The notes: a model not told the origin generated them from the letters alone. DNA of 64,000 nt from Hydractinia symbiolongicarpus (GCF_029227915.1 NC_079880.1:12303501-12367500), one strand, 5' to 3'. Counted from the first letter of the stretch, positions 1-11,399 are shown. Numbers and translations: made by a program.

Positions 1-2
1 AC

Positions 3-77
3 ATTCATCAGCACATTGAGCAACAAGCAAAAAGACGTCGAATTTGTGTGATAGACTCTTCTTCTGACGAAGAATAA
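3..77 (+). CDS. C-terminal end of an unidentified gene (partial)
   Basis: The third frame is open from the window edge to a TAA at 75-77. The last 24 residues include a basic KRRR cluster (nuclear-localisation-like) and end in an acidic SSSDEE tail, which reads like a genuine protein C-terminus. A canonical AATAAA follows at 288-293 after an AT-rich stretch that could be the 3' UTR. The rest of the gene lies left of the window, so it cannot be identified; it could equally be host or transposon-encoded. Confidence 0.4.
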   Translation: MHQHIEQQAKRRRICVIDSSSDEE

Positions 78-287
78 ACTTTTGGTTCAAAAAACGTTTA
101 AAAAAGTTCTATATATAGTTATTCGAATGTTTTGTTTTTTCTTTGTACATGCATTTGAAAAATTAAAACAATGAAATTCTAATCGAACGTTTTGTTTTTT
201 TAACAAAATCTGGTTTTTACAACCTTGTCACAAGTAAATCTTTAGAAAATAATCCTGGTTTCTATAAACATTTGGAAAGCATCAGTT

Positions 288-293
288 AATAAA
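288..293 (+). terminator. Polyadenylation signal AATAAA
   Basis: Canonical hexamer about 210 bp after the stop codon at 75-77, placed as expected for the 3' end of that gene. Seen directly; its use is inferred. Confidence 0.35.
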
Positions 294-309
294 TACAATA
301 TAAAACTTT

Positions 310-418
310 TTTGTCTATTTTTTCCGAGAAATATTACCCTCGGTCAGCGTATCGGCCTCGCAAGCTCGGTCTATACTTTTGACGTCGGGTAATATTTCTC
401 GGTATACATAGACATAAG
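310..418. mobile_element. Short foldback/MITE copy 1
   Basis: Inverted arms (CCGAGAAATATTACCC near 322 and GGGTAATATTTCTCGG near 386) are flanked by matching TGTCTAT/ATAGACA ends. The interior carries a CTCGCAAGCTCGG segment that is also recognisable, in diverged form, in the foldback at 22569-22708. No coding capacity. Confidence 0.55.
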
Positions 419-419
419 A

Positions 420-1485
420 GTTTATATTGTATTAAGATAACAATTCTTTCAAAACTTTAGCAACAATTTTACTTATTTAATGGGAAGCTTTTTACGACAG
501 CATCGAAAATACGTTATACATATCAGACAGTTAGTCAGTCACACTGTTAGACTTTCCCTATGGATTTTCCTAACTGCGAAAGTAAATTTGTTCTAACGAC
601 CACGAAACTAAATAGCACCACTTAGACCTCTCCTTTTGTACTTATGTGGCATGTTAATGACCATCCTTGGCAGGGAAAAGCCCTGGAGATATGTTTGGAC
701 GTCACTGAAACTGCTTGGCGAAAACAATACCAAAAGAAGACATCTGATAGGCCAGTCATCAGATGTCTTCTGGATGGTTAAAAATACCTGTTGTCTGTCT
801 GTTTTTTTAAAAATCTTTAATGATAAAAAAGCAAACAAAAAATGGTATTATTTAACCAAACCAGCGACAATCTTTAGTGTTCATAACATTGATGTTATTA
901 AGCTTTGTAGGTATGTTGAAATGATAAGGTTGATGTTTTGCCTGGCAACATGGGTATGCATGCACCTCTGTAGCCAATCAACAACAATTACATGATAGAG
1001 AGTGTTATGCTTGTCTGTTTAGAGCAACGCTTGGTCTATTGGAAAACCATTACCTTCTCCAAATGGAAACTCTTTCCCACACGAGAATTGGGTGTCAGTT
1101 TTAAATTTTGGCTAGCTATGTAGCCAGTGATTAGTTTAGTTACAAAAAAATGGAGTTGGCTAGTGATTTAGGAGCTATTTTGTCAAATTAAGCATTACGA
1201 AATTAAATTCTGACAGACTTCGTTTTGTTTAGCTTTGTTAAATTTTAAACAAGCAGTTAACAAGATGACACAATACTTTAAAACAACGTTTTATCACGTG
1301 ATAATAATAATATAACCCTCAGAAAGTGAAGTTACATTTGATATGAATCCAGGAACTCAATAAAAATAAACGCTCAAAAATAGCAACCTGGAATTTTACG
1401 TAGCTTAATTCGTCACAAAATGAATTGAAAAACAACTCAACAACAAAATCCAAATATATAAAAAATATGATTTAAAATGTTGCAG
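420..1485. other. Intergenic stretch, no gene recognised
   Basis: AT-rich sequence between the preceding gene's poly(A) signal and the first candidate TGF-beta exon. It has a small inverted repeat (AGAAGACATCTGAT and its complement, about 735-770). ORFs here have no protein-like composition. Upstream exons of the TGF-beta gene could lie here but I could not identify them. Confidence 0.4.
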
Positions 1486-1561
1486 AATAATGTAAACAAA
1501 CCACAACTGTTCCTAACGAAACAGCCAAATATATTTGTGACGAGGTTCCGGCCGTACGATG
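1486..1561 (+). CDS. Probable upstream exon of the TGF-beta family gene
   Basis: A 76-nt open segment is bounded by an acceptor (TTGCAG at 1480-1485) and a donor (G|GTAATA at 1561/1562). It encodes 25 codons plus one base, with protein-like content (QLFLTKQPNIFVTRFRPYDG). It ends in phase 1, the phase needed to join the cystine-knot exon at 1887, and the join forms a Gly codon. An alternative is that translation starts at an ATG just upstream of the presumed acceptor. No domain is recognised; it would be the end of the propeptide or the linker before the mature ligand. Confidence 0.45.
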
Positions 1562-1886
1562 GTAATATAAGAAAAACAATGAAACAGTAACTTTGACAGA
1601 CAGCGTACCCCAGCAAAACTTGTGTGAATAGTAAAATCGCTACCGACAGGGTAAAATAGCGGCGAAATTTCAACCCCGGACGCGGAGAAGCGAGGAATCC
1701 ATAAACCAGTTTTGCAAACCGTGGTTTATCCTGATTTGTTTCGACATCAGGCGTAAAATTCAGAAAAAACGGGTTACACTTCAACTTTTAAACCGAATTT
1801 TTGCTTGCGTATTTACACCAGTACATCATAGCTATATTCGCCTACGTGTATGTTATTTATAGTTCATTACATATCTATTTTTGTAG

Positions 1887-2326
1887 GAAATGTAGTGGAA
1901 AACATCGCAGAATGTGAAAAACTAGCAACAGCTGAACAATCTACAAAGTGTCGCGAACAAGGTGATAAAAGAGATAAAGACAACCGGCTAAAAAAAATCG
2001 AAGAAATACGCAAAACTGAATGCCGAAAAGTAGACTTAGACGTGGCTCTTAAATCTTTGGGATGGAATCCTAACCTCAATCCCAAAACATTCCCGCGGAA
2101 TTATTGCGTTGGAGAATGTACGTATTCGGATTCGTACTCTTCTGTGGAATACTCAAATCATGCTATGATTCAATCTATATTACGTCAAAAAAAAATACAT
2201 CGTATGCCAAAACCGTGCTGTGCCCCAAACAAGTTCGCAGATCTAACTTTATATTCGTCAGTAGGCAACCGTACTAAAGTTCATGTAAGAAAGGATTTTA
2301 CTATCTTGGGCTGTTCATGTCAATAA
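1887..2326 (+). CDS. TGF-beta/BMP superfamily ligand, C-terminal cystine-knot exon
   Basis: Terminal exon of a secreted growth factor of the TGF-beta superfamily, whose dimers signal through serine/threonine kinase receptors to SMADs. The exon opens after the acceptor TTTTTGTAG in phase 1. Its last ~100 residues show the family pattern: ECRKVDLDVALKSLGW, then NYCVGEC, SNHAMIQS, PKPCC and a terminal CSCQ, giving all seven knot cysteines including the adjacent CC. The usual ending is CGCR or CGCS; here it is CSCQ. The region before the first knot cysteine is highly charged with two extra cysteines. I see no clear RXXR furin site in this exon, so the mature N-terminus is uncertain. The subfamily cannot be assigned by eye. 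AATAAA at 2322-2327 overlaps the stop codon. Upstream exons beyond 1486 are not resolved. Confidence 0.88.
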
Positions 2327-3445
2327 ACGATGGGATATAATAATTATTATATGTTAATGGAGTAAAATTGATTCTCATTTCCACAAATTAATTATGTTGA
2401 TAGATTCAATGTTAAATGAAAAAGATAAAGGCGTCTATCAACTTAAGTAGAAATAATTATAACTTTCTGCCAAAGAGAGAACATGAGAGCTTCGGAAAAC
2501 CAATTTCAGTTGCTTTTGAGTCTTGTTTTTCTTAAAATCTATAAATTAGAACCAATAGCCATTTTGCCTTTGTAAACATGCACTATTTAATTTATATGCT
2601 TTTATGCATAATTTTCTGACTTTTCTTAATTTTTTTGACCATTCTTAATTTATTTTCTTAAAAGTAAACTGATCGGATTTTTATGCATGGAAAATAATGT
2701 CAACCATCTACGTAGGAAGTGGTAACTTCCCGTGTAAATTTGATCGAAGTCAACATATATAGAGATTAATTATCAGTATTAGATTATCTTTTAAATGATC
2801 AAAAACAAAGTTTTTAAGAAAAAATTGGAACGTACCAAGAGCCAAACGCAATCAAACGTTTGCCAGTATTGTTGGAAAGCTTGATACTGTGAAATAATTG
2901 TTTACTTAACGTTGCTGCAGCGGAAAGACCTGTAGATTAATAATTCACTGGCACAACAGCTAGTCGTAGCATAAATTGAGAAGATACATCATAGCCGGCG
3001 ATGTTTTAGATTAAAAAACCATTTCCATTTTGTTAATTTCTAAGGATGAATACACACGTGCACGAGGAACTTATTTGTTAAGCCACGGTGACACGAAACA
3101 ATTTATTTAGGCGATGGGAACAAAATTAATTTTGTTACCTCCCGAAAACTTTATTGTGTTGCCACATCTGTGCAACATTGATCATTCAGCAAAATGCTGC
3201 ATTGTAATTGGTCGCGCGTAAAAGTGTTGCACCAAGTTGTTGCAGCAAGTGGCGAGACGGAGAATATTCATACGCGTACCCTTTTTGTGTTACTAGTAAC
3301 ATTTTTTTGTTACATGCAATGCCAGATACAAAATCAAATCGACATGATTTTGCATCTTGTTCCTGGCAACGGAAATAATGTTGCGAGTAACAAAAATATG
3401 TTGTAAGCAAAAAAAGGTTCTCTGGCGACACAAGTTAATATTGCT
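2327..3445. other. Intergenic, no gene; repeat-like 3' part
   Basis: AT-rich and non-coding. From about 3050 to 3430 the sequence changes character (GTTGCACCAAGTTGTTGCAGCAAG and flanking text), resembling the non-coding end of a DNA transposon next to the Harbinger remnant that follows. No terminal repeats could be fixed. Confidence 0.35.
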
Positions 3446-3499
3446 TAGTATTGCTTGATGCGATTTCTTACCATAAGCAATTTTGTATATTTCGTGTTG

Positions 3500-3840
3500 G
3501 TTTTCAAATTTAAAATGCATCACTCAACTATTAGCGGAATTATTACTGAATTGTATCAAGCAATATACCAAGGTGTAAAAACTGAGTATATGGGTGAGCC
3601 TTACACAACAGATGCAGAGTGGTCAGAAATCGCGCATACAACAGCGGAATGTGGGCAAGTTGTTAATTTCTTTCGTCCAGCAGATGGCGCACGTGTTCCA
3701 ATGTGGCATGGAAAGAATGTAGAATTTGATTATCATAATTAATGGTTTTTTCAGTATCGTCTGTCTCGACATCACTGACTATGTTCTTAAATTTTTCTTG
3801 TATACAATGGCACTTTCCTTGCGAAAACTCTTCGTCTTGG
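3500..3840 (+). pseudogene. PIF/Harbinger transposase (HARBI1-like) remnant
   Basis: A plus-strand fragment reads in one frame to 3742 and then in another. It starts MHHSTISGIITELYQAIYQ, continues through TTDAEWSEIA, and reaches ADGARVPMWHGKN...DYHN. This matches the conserved Harbinger/HARBI1 block with a helix-turn-helix-like segment, the EEW linker and the GAxDGKHV motif carrying the first catalytic Asp. After a frameshift at about 3742 the family's GFFSIV-LDITDY segment continues. Both ends are lost and frames are broken, so it is a dead fragment. It is distinct from the Harbinger element at 40.3-42.6 kb. Confidence 0.7.
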
Positions 3841-3844
3841 TTGT

Positions 3845-4700
3845 TGTAATTTCGTTTGTACAAGACAAGTGTGTTGTTAGTGGCATTCTTTGAACTTTGC
3901 TAAACCGTTCAGAATAGAATCAAGAAGATTTAATTTTATTCGAAGCTAAAGTAAATTATTTTTTCTTTTTTGAAAATTTTAGTTTATAAAACGATACAAG
4001 ATCAATTATTCCGTAAACTATTCTTTCCCGAACTGCATGTTTTTTAAAATATAAGAATTTTGATGATTTTACTTTGAGATCATATTTACCATCATTGAAT
4101 TAGTGTGCGTATACATTTTTAACTTAATCCGACATATGAAAATACTTTTTTGGTCGTGTTAATGTTACGGTCAAGGTCTTCTTAAATTTTTATTTGTACT
4201 AATAAGCTTCTGTTTCAAGCAAAGGTCAATTAGTACAAAATTAAAAAAAAAACAGGTTGTTTGCTGTATGAATCTAAAGACTTCACATTTTATCAAGCTT
4301 CAGGTGAGGATTTTGAAAAATCACATTCATTTTGTTTGAAAAAAACTAATTCGGGAAAGGTGTATTCTATGGAATACTTTAGCAAATAGTTTACCGTCTG
4401 TTATAACCTTTACGGAGAATAAGAACAATTTTAAAAAAGGAGGATGGAGAGATATTCAGTAATCTAATGTTTTTAATTCGTCAATGCAGATTCAGAATTT
4501 TGTTAACAATTTTCCAAATCCACGACAAAACATCCTGCTACACCGGCTGATCTAGTATCGTTTAGTTTTGATATTTCAAAAAATGGAGCACGAAAAGAAA
4601 AAAGAGCACAATCGATCTCCGGATCATTTTCATCAAATTTGTTTACGCTCTCTTCCAACAAAATGGCGAAACTTTAGGAAAACATTATGCGTTTTCATTA
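3845..4700. other. Intergenic, nothing recognised
   Basis: AT-rich sequence with only short chance ORFs. It could include the 3' UTR of the minus-strand ORF at 4714-5238. Confidence 0.3.
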
Positions 4701-4713
4701 AATATCTGCTGTT

Positions 4714-5238
4714 TTATATTCTTTCTGTTTGATTTTTCCCTCTTTGTGTATCATTCTGTTCCTTCAGTGTCTTTAAATTTTCCTTCTTCTTTCGTTTCTC
4801 TTCTGCCAGATACGTGTCATATCTCATTGCACCTTCGCGTGCAGACTCTTGAAGATCATCAATTTTTTGGGCAGCCTTATCCATTTGATGTATTAATGTA
4901 TTTGTGATGGTGTGAAGTTGTTGATGAGATTCTTCACCAATCGACGTTGTGTTCAATTTTTCTTTTTCCTTGTAATTTGAATCGTTATCAGGGAAATCAA
5001 TCACAGGGTCAAAATCTCTATGATCTTTTTCTGTATCACTTTCATCAATGTCTTCATATTGATCAAGATCATGAAATTTTTTAATACTGTCCTCTGTGAC
5101 TTTAATTTGATCTCTGTTGGGATTAATTAAGCTTTTATCTTTCTTTTCAAGGATACTATACACATTGTATCCATTAACAAACCTCATTGATGTAAATAAA
5201 TAAAATAGAAATAACTCAAGGCGTAAGGTTTTCGCCAT
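4714..5238 (-). CDS. Putative secreted, charged coiled-coil protein
   Basis: A single uninterrupted 174-codon ORF with strongly protein-like composition. Residues 1-23 form a convincing signal peptide (basic start, hydrophobic LFLFYLF core, small residues before a cut near VNG|YN). The mature part is acidic to about residue 90 (runs such as EDIDESDTEKD). It then changes to a Lys/Glu/Gln-rich segment likely to form a coiled coil, ending in a KRKKKENLK basic stretch. No cysteines are seen in the mature part and I recognise no family. It may be a complete single-exon gene or only part of a spliced one. The start is chosen because the signal peptide begins exactly at this ATG. Confidence 0.55.
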   Translation of the reverse strand: MAKTLRLELFLFYLFTSMRFVNGYNVYSILEKKDKSLINPNRDQIKVTEDSIKKFHDLDQYEDIDESDTEKDHRDFDPVIDFPDNDSNYKEKEKLNTTSIGEESHQQLHTITNTLIHQMDKAAQKIDDLQESAREGAMRYDTYLAEEKRKKKENLKTLKEQNDTQRGKNQTERI

Positions 5239-5239
5239 T

Positions 5240-7235
5240 TCTCACTAAGCGTAATAGCTGTTACCATAATGTGCATCAAAATAAGAAGTGCGTATGATTT
5301 AGCTTAAAATACTAGAAGTAACCGAAGTTGTTTACTTAGTGTTAAATCTGGTTTACGGATGTTGTTTGTGGCACCTTGATTCGCATGAACACCTTCAATT
5401 TTTTAGATAAGATATTTCCACGTTTTAATCAAACAACACTACAGAATAGTACTGTTCCTTCGTTTTTAGTTTTTCACTATATCAAATATTCTACTTTTTT
5501 ATTTACTACGCATTTTTTTTGTTTGTGCAAGAAAGTTACACACTTAAAACTCTGGATCATCTATTTATACAGAAGGCTACTAAAGGGTCCGGTTTATTGT
5601 TAATATCGAGTAGCTGCAAGACCCGACTTTCTATGTTTCCATTGTACTTCAAATTCTGTTTTAAATTTCATGTGCATGATCCGCTTACATCATTGAGCAG
5701 GATGAGAAATGGCAGGTATAGCTACCCCGAAATCGCTGTAGTAATCATAACAACAGATTTCTGAAAACAAGCTAGCTGTTCTTATTTTTTTAATCGGTTC
5801 CTCTTTTAAGAAGTTCTTATGTTGTTCCTAAAAGTAAAACGGAAACTCAAGAACCAACAACATTTTTGTTTTATTCAAGAAAATTTCACTACAACCGAGC
5901 GGGAGGAAACGACTGCAAGTAATCCTTAGCTTGAGAGTTTCTTGGAACAAAAATCATGTTCTCTGCATTGTTTTCGACGCACGGACTATTTTGAACTTTA
6001 AAGGAGGGACGAACAGCCGCGGCATGGCTGCTGATTGAAAATTCATGATGCCAAAGATAATTTCAAAGACCAGATCCGTTGGTCTGAAATATCCCATAAA
6101 ATTTTCACAATTGTTTGTTTCGTAATATTTAGTTAGCATCATTTCAAGTGAAAAATGGCTATACACAAAAAACATTTGCTGTTTTCATATTAAAAGGGTA
6201 ATAAATTAAAACTGCTTGTTTAAAAAAGGTGAATTTATGGCTTAAAACTTTGCAGCACAACAACACATTATTAAACGCACACTATACCTAGAACATCAGT
6301 TCATGGAAATTTGTTACAAAATACCAGTTTTTTCTTTCATCCTTGAATGCTGAACCATTTTATGGTTCAGTATTTTTACACATTTTCCAAACTGGTGGTT
6401 ATATTCAGAAACAATATTAGATCTTTCTCCACATTGTGGTGGCCACCCTTCGATGATCAATCACACTGTTTTATTAAAAATAATACAGAAGTTTAAGATC
6501 AAAATAGCAAAAATGCTATTAGTTGAATAACACGACGAAAATATTTTTATTACTGAACTCAGTAAACTAATTCATGAGTAAAGATAAATAAAATAAAGAT
6601 TTGTGAACAAAGCTGAAACCACCATATTGTACGTTCGATGTGTTGTTGAAAGTTTCCGGTCTGCGTATTTATCAAATTTGGCGCTATCTCATCACAACAA
6701 ACTTCGTCGTTAAAAGTTGGATGTATGTTGTGAAAAAGCGAACCAAATTACGAAAAGAATAATATTATTGGCTGTAAAAGATGTTTACAAAGTTCCAAGA
6801 AGTATTAACAAAGGTTATAAAATGCTGGTACTACGATTGTATGTAACATATTATTAATTATCTTGAGTTAAAGGACTTATTTTTATTGTTTATTGGTAAG
6901 TACATCTCAAACTTGCTTCTTTTTTACCCACACAGTCATAAAAACTTTGTAAAAATGTTGCCGGGAAGGAATATGGATATTTATTTATGAAACATAGTTA
7001 TTTGTGTGTCGTTTTAGTAGTTATTTTATTAGATTTTGGGATTAAAACATTCCTTAATTTTGGCTACCTCGCTTAAAATTTATTTTGTGGCTGCCACAAA
7101 AAGTTAATTGCTCCCCTTTAAAAACAATAATTGAAGTGCTCTTTTTTATTTTTGTTTTCTAGCAAAACTAAGATTGTTCTTACAAGCAAACGGATATGAT
7201 CGATAAATTTAGCAATAAGCGAAGTGCCGATACAC
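5240..7235. other. Intergenic, nothing coding
   Basis: AT-rich sequence upstream of the minus-strand secreted-protein ORF. One short hairpin is present near 6350-6371 (CTGAACCAT, 4-nt loop, ATGGTTCAG). ORFs on both strands look random in composition. Confidence 0.35.
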
Positions 7236-7239
7236 CTGT

Positions 7240-8270
7240 ACTTACACACAGAATTTTTATTGTTTTTTGTCTTGTCGTGTGAGAAGACATGCCAACGGAT
7301 GCACAAAATGTTTACGAGCGAAATAAAAAAGCATGATATATTTTTCTTTAATTATCTGTGACCTCACGACTTCGGAGACACTATTTTCGCACTTGATATG
7401 CATGAAATTGTGATACACAAAATAATGACGGGCAAATTCCAGTAGACGCTGGAATTCTGTATTTGCTCAATATGAAGTTACAAATAATTACAATACTACC
7501 TTAAAACTAATTAGCTTGTTGTTATCACTGGAAAACGCAAAAATTTCTTAATGTTGCAAGTGTATTTAGAAGTTAGGATCTCAGGTTGTTTTGTTAATCC
7601 ATGTTCTTATAATGGCCAATTATTTCAGACGTCAGCTTGAACATATACCATGAATGTTGCAGCCTTCTTGAACACCGACATTGCGAGAATAAGCTAGAGA
7701 CTGCAAGTAACAGATTGTAAAGCACTGGTGAACAAACGCCTGTATAAAACTGGCAATTTAGGAACCACCGGCTGCAGATATAATTGATGTTTGACGCTTT
7801 TGTCAATATTTCAAAAAAAATTTTATAAACAACGATCAAGCCATCCATGCTTTTTATTTTAATTCTAATTTATTTGTTTCTTTTTCAACACAATTTTTTC
7901 AGACTTTGAAGTAGAGGAGGTTACATACATAATGCGAATGTAAGCGTTATGTCAAAGTAGTTATCAAAATACTTCGCGTCCATAAATATACAGGCGTTTT
8001 TAATGTTTTTAAAAGAAAAATAACGACTCACATACTACATGATTTCCCGCCAATTAATATTTTATCGGAAGATAGATCTAAATCAAACTCATTTAGGCGG
8101 AGCTACATAAGCTGTACATCGGTGTCAATTTTATCTTGGAATAAATAAACGAATTGTTAAGTATATTATTATCAATTCTTTTGCACTATACATAGTTGTA
8201 GAGTCATTAGGTCAAGAATTTCAATGACATTGTCTCCCTTAGGCACATTTAAACTTATCTTATATTATGA
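7240..8270 (+). repeat. Dispersed ~1.1-kb repeat, copy 1
   Basis: Long segments match two other places in the window in the same orientation and order: about 21.74-22.38 kb and about 56.35-57.47 kb. Shared landmarks are TTACGAG(C/G)GAAAT, AAAGCATGATA, CTAATTAGCTTGTTGTTATC, GACGTCAGCTTGA and, in this copy and the third, GATTTCCCGCCAATT and TAGGCGGAGCTACATAAG. There is no conserved ORF, so this is probably a non-autonomous transposon. Termini are not determined. Confidence 0.7.
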
Positions 8271-8538
8271 TATGCTTGTGTGAATGACTATGTGAGTTCA
8301 CGGTACTAAAATCACCGGTCACCTTCTTATGACTCATGCATTAAAATTAAAAAGCTTGCCACACGGGTGTTTTATTTCTTGTTTATCTAACAATCGTACG
8401 GCGCGACGTATATCACGAAAACAAGTTGTTTATCAACCGAAAAAAAGCAAAGAAGACTTTATTTTCAAATTAATCCTGATAAAAGTTATTTCAAACAAAG
8501 CATGCCAATGTTTAATCATTATGAGGTTGGCTTAAAGC

Positions 8539-8685
8539 TTATATTTGTTCTGCCATATTTTCTACAGGATCTCCTGAAACGTCGCCTACTAAACTATCAT
8601 ATTCTAGAAATGATAAACTTTCCACAGTAACAAAACTATCGTTGTTGAGCGAGTATAAAAAGTTGATGTCATTGTCAGAAATATT
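8539..8685 (-). CDS. Orphan terminal coding exon, unknown protein
   Basis: On the minus strand an acceptor (TTTTACAG) is followed by 48 codons and a TAA. The peptide is biased and protein-like (NISDNDINFLYSLNNDSFVT through SLVGDVSGDPVENMAEQI): acidic, Ser/Asn-rich, no cysteine. An ATTAAA lies about 20 bp past the stop. The upstream exons would lie to the right on the minus strand, and I could not find them. No family recognised; it could be the last exon of a host gene. Confidence 0.4.
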   Translation of the reverse strand, partial: NISDNDINFLYSLNNDSFVTVESLSFLEYDSLVGDVSGDPVENMAEQI

Positions 8686-8689
8686 CTGT

Positions 8690-10240
8690 AAAAGGAAGAA
8701 AAACGGACGATAATAAAGCGTCAGAAAGAGATGAGACGAAAAAAGTAATGTCTACTGGAGTTTAATAGACTTTCGCACAAGTTATAAGATAATCATTAAG
8801 GACCTGAATCGAAGTATTTATTTATTACAAGAATTGCAATCAAACGCAAATTGTTGTTGATAAAATTGAGTAAACCTGTTTTTTATAATAATACAATAAA
8901 TAATAACAATAAAAATGAGAACATTTGCCAGTAAAAATGAATAGAATATGAACTGTCTTGCATTTCTTTAGAAAACGTTTGTGAAAAATAAAACTGCTTA
9001 TCAAAATGGTGTCAATGGAATTATTAAACTGAATCACTGAAAATATTTGCGAATGTCATTTTAGCTACGTTTGTTTGATCAGATTACTGATATTTAGTAT
9101 ATTTTACCGCCAAAAAGAATACTGACGTGAAATTTTTCCTTTTTTTCGAATATAAAGATAAAAAAGTAGCAAATTCCTAAAAAAAATATTCATAAAAGGG
9201 TTGTTTAATGTGGTTATAAAGCGTCTATTTTCTTGCACCTTGACTTTTTGTGTGTTCGTTTATTACACGTCATCCTTAGTTTTTTAAAAGTCGAATATAA
9301 CTAGCTTCTAGTTGCGTGAATAATTATCTTAATGCTTAAACCCACGTTGTTATCCAACAAAGCGAAACTACATTTTCTAAATGAGTCCACAGTTTTAGAT
9401 AGCCAAGACATAAAACGTAGAATGTATATACTTTCATTGTACGGTGCATTTGTGGCGGTAATTAAATTTTGTGGAAAAATAAAATGTATATCTTATCTTG
9501 CCACATGTGTGGTTGTATGCGTTCCCAGTGCTCATTCAACACGTGTTTATCTCTTAGGTATGTATAAAGCTTATAAGCATATTCAGGCTCAGATTCAGCA
9601 AAAATGCAAAAAAAGCCAAGCAAATAGCATTTTTTAAATGAGTATTCTAAATTTTGCATTATTTAATGCATTTATGTCGCAAACTCTCTCCCTCTTCCGG
9701 AAATTAAGCATTTGATCTTTCCAAAACAGGATTGTGAAGATAAAAGAAAACTTTTCAGCTTTATTGACATTCCGTTTTTATTCTAAGCTCCTAACCGCTT
9801 ATTATTTATCATTCTCAAAAATTTTATGGATTGCTTTGAGTCGTTATTTATGAATTTATTGTTGTAAACTCCACAGTGTTATGTAGGCAATGCTTTTATA
9901 TAAAATATTCAGTATAGTGCTATCAAGGAAACTTCTCATGTATAAGTGAAAATGACAGCAAAATGTTTAAGGACCACTCTTCTTCCATTGTCTCAGTTTG
10001 CCTCTCAATCTTTTACGCAGGTTTATACTATATTTTACGGTATTTCCAAGGGGATTGCAGAACAAAAAGAAAAGTTCCACAACATATGAGAAATTTTAAA
10101 AGATTTTATTCTTATGCAAATTCAGATGGCTTCATATATCGCTTTTGGTTGGTAACTATGGTAAGCATGCCCAAGGGGAGCATTTTTAAAATTGCATGAC
10201 ACAATACTTTTAACTGATATAGTTTTTTTTCAGGGGTTAC
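8690..10240. other. No confirmed gene
   Basis: AT-rich. The one stretch with some coding flavour is on the minus strand at about 9475-9610 (SEPEYAYKLYTYLRDKHVLN...WERIQPHMWQDK). It lacks clear splice sites on either side and overlaps a plus-strand ORF. I do not annotate it as a gene. Confidence 0.3.
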
Positions 10241-10243
10241 ACC

Positions 10244-10790
10244 TTAACCCTATTCGGTCCGGGGGGGAGAGGCGGATTCCGCCCCCTTGACTGTTTCTTT
10301 TTAATAACTCCTTATTGCTTTGTTATATGCCTATGATGCTTATTGAGCTTCAATATTTATCTATTAGACTCCTGCATGAATTTTTATTCCCATACCTTCT
10401 AGTCCCATACCTTTCAGAGGCTTTGATATTGGCCATTACTCGAAACTACCCCTAAAAATCTCTATGAAATCCTTATAATGGGGAAAATATAATAACTCCT
10501 GTTAGGATTATCGTTGAAACTTGAAACTTGCAACACAATTTTGTTTTTTCAAGAAGAATCATTTTGCATAACTAAGACTGAATAATCGGATTTCCCGATT
10601 TTGTCAGGTTGTACCCAAAAATCGGAAAAAAACGGATTTTTGGGTAATTTTTGGCAATTTCTTATGCGATCCATGTAAAAACCGGAAGATATGTTAAATA
10701 ACTTTTATTTAGCTTTCATGAACTTCAAATGTAAAAAGTTGCTCTAGATCAAAAGTAATTAAATTTTAAGCAGATAGCATATACACATCA
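10244..10790. mobile_element. Partial/rearranged piggyBac-like MITE
   Basis: TTAA at 10244-10247 is followed by CCCTATTCGGTC, the same terminal repeat as the intact MITE at 16867-17185. Near 10700-10790 a block matches the other end of that MITE but in inverted orientation (CTTTCATGAACTTCAAATGT onward). No second terminal repeat with TTAA is seen, so this copy is truncated or rearranged. Confidence 0.5.
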
Positions 10791-11158
10791 TCATCACACA
10801 ACATTAAACTGTTCATAGCGAAAATAGCCCCTCAGTACTTTTTTACCGAATATCCTATCTTGAGTGATTGTGAGTAACACCATGATGAGTGTGGGTAAAT
10901 AAGCTCACGTATTCATGCGATGCTAAAAAATAATTGATGCTTAAGTGTTAATTCTCAACAGCGAAAAGCAAACAACATCATAAAACACGGATATAATGAA
11001 AAAATTTCATTTTTTACGAAACTTTCGTTACATAGTAACATCTATAGATGGATACAAAAAATAGAATTATCCACTTTATACACATTATTAAAATACCGAT
11101 AGGTTTATTATCGGTTTTTAGTTATTCTATCTTTTGAGGAAAGTTTTTTTTCTCTCTT

Positions 11159-11266
11159 GCGTTTTTATACATACATAAAGCGTACAGATAAATATATTTT
11201 ACAATTTTTCCCAGAGAGTTAATAGAGTTATATTTATATATACACTTTATGTATGTATAAAAACGC
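11159..11266. repeat. Foldback element 1 (22-bp perfect arms)
   Basis: Arms at 11159-11180 (GCGTTTTTATACATACATAA...) and 11245-11266 are exact reverse complements over 22 bp. The loop contains CAATTTTTCCCAGAGAGTTA, which recurs in the loop of the neighbouring foldback at 11298-11396 although the arms are unrelated. Confidence 0.75.
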
Positions 11267-11297
11267 ATGCGAGAATAACTGCAACATTTTGTTTCCT

Positions 11298-11396
11298 GAT
11301 TGAACATATAAGTAGCTAGATACTGCAATTTTTCCCAAAGAAGTAATAGACTTGTAAGTATTAGATTGTAGTATCTAGCTAGTAATATGTTCAATC
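11298..11396. repeat. Foldback element 2 (31-bp arms)
   Basis: Arms at 11298-11328 (GATTGAACATAT...) and 11366-11396 are reverse complements with about four mismatches. The loop begins CAATTTTTCCCAAAGAAGTA, as in the adjacent foldback. Confidence 0.75.
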
Positions 11397-11399
11397 ATG

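Noticed and set aside
636-995. 119-codon ORF upstream of the TGF-beta exons
   Set aside because: It contains an internal inverted repeat, has no signal peptide or prodomain likeness, and its frame cannot be joined to the later exons through visible splice sites.
1437-1784. Minus-strand 115-codon ORF opposite the candidate TGF-beta exon
   Set aside because: It overlaps the better-supported plus-strand exon and has no recognisable domain; likely antisense shadow.
9332-9659. Overlapping plus and minus ORFs with mildly protein-like content
   Set aside because: No splice sites or domain on either strand; the evidence does not favour one.
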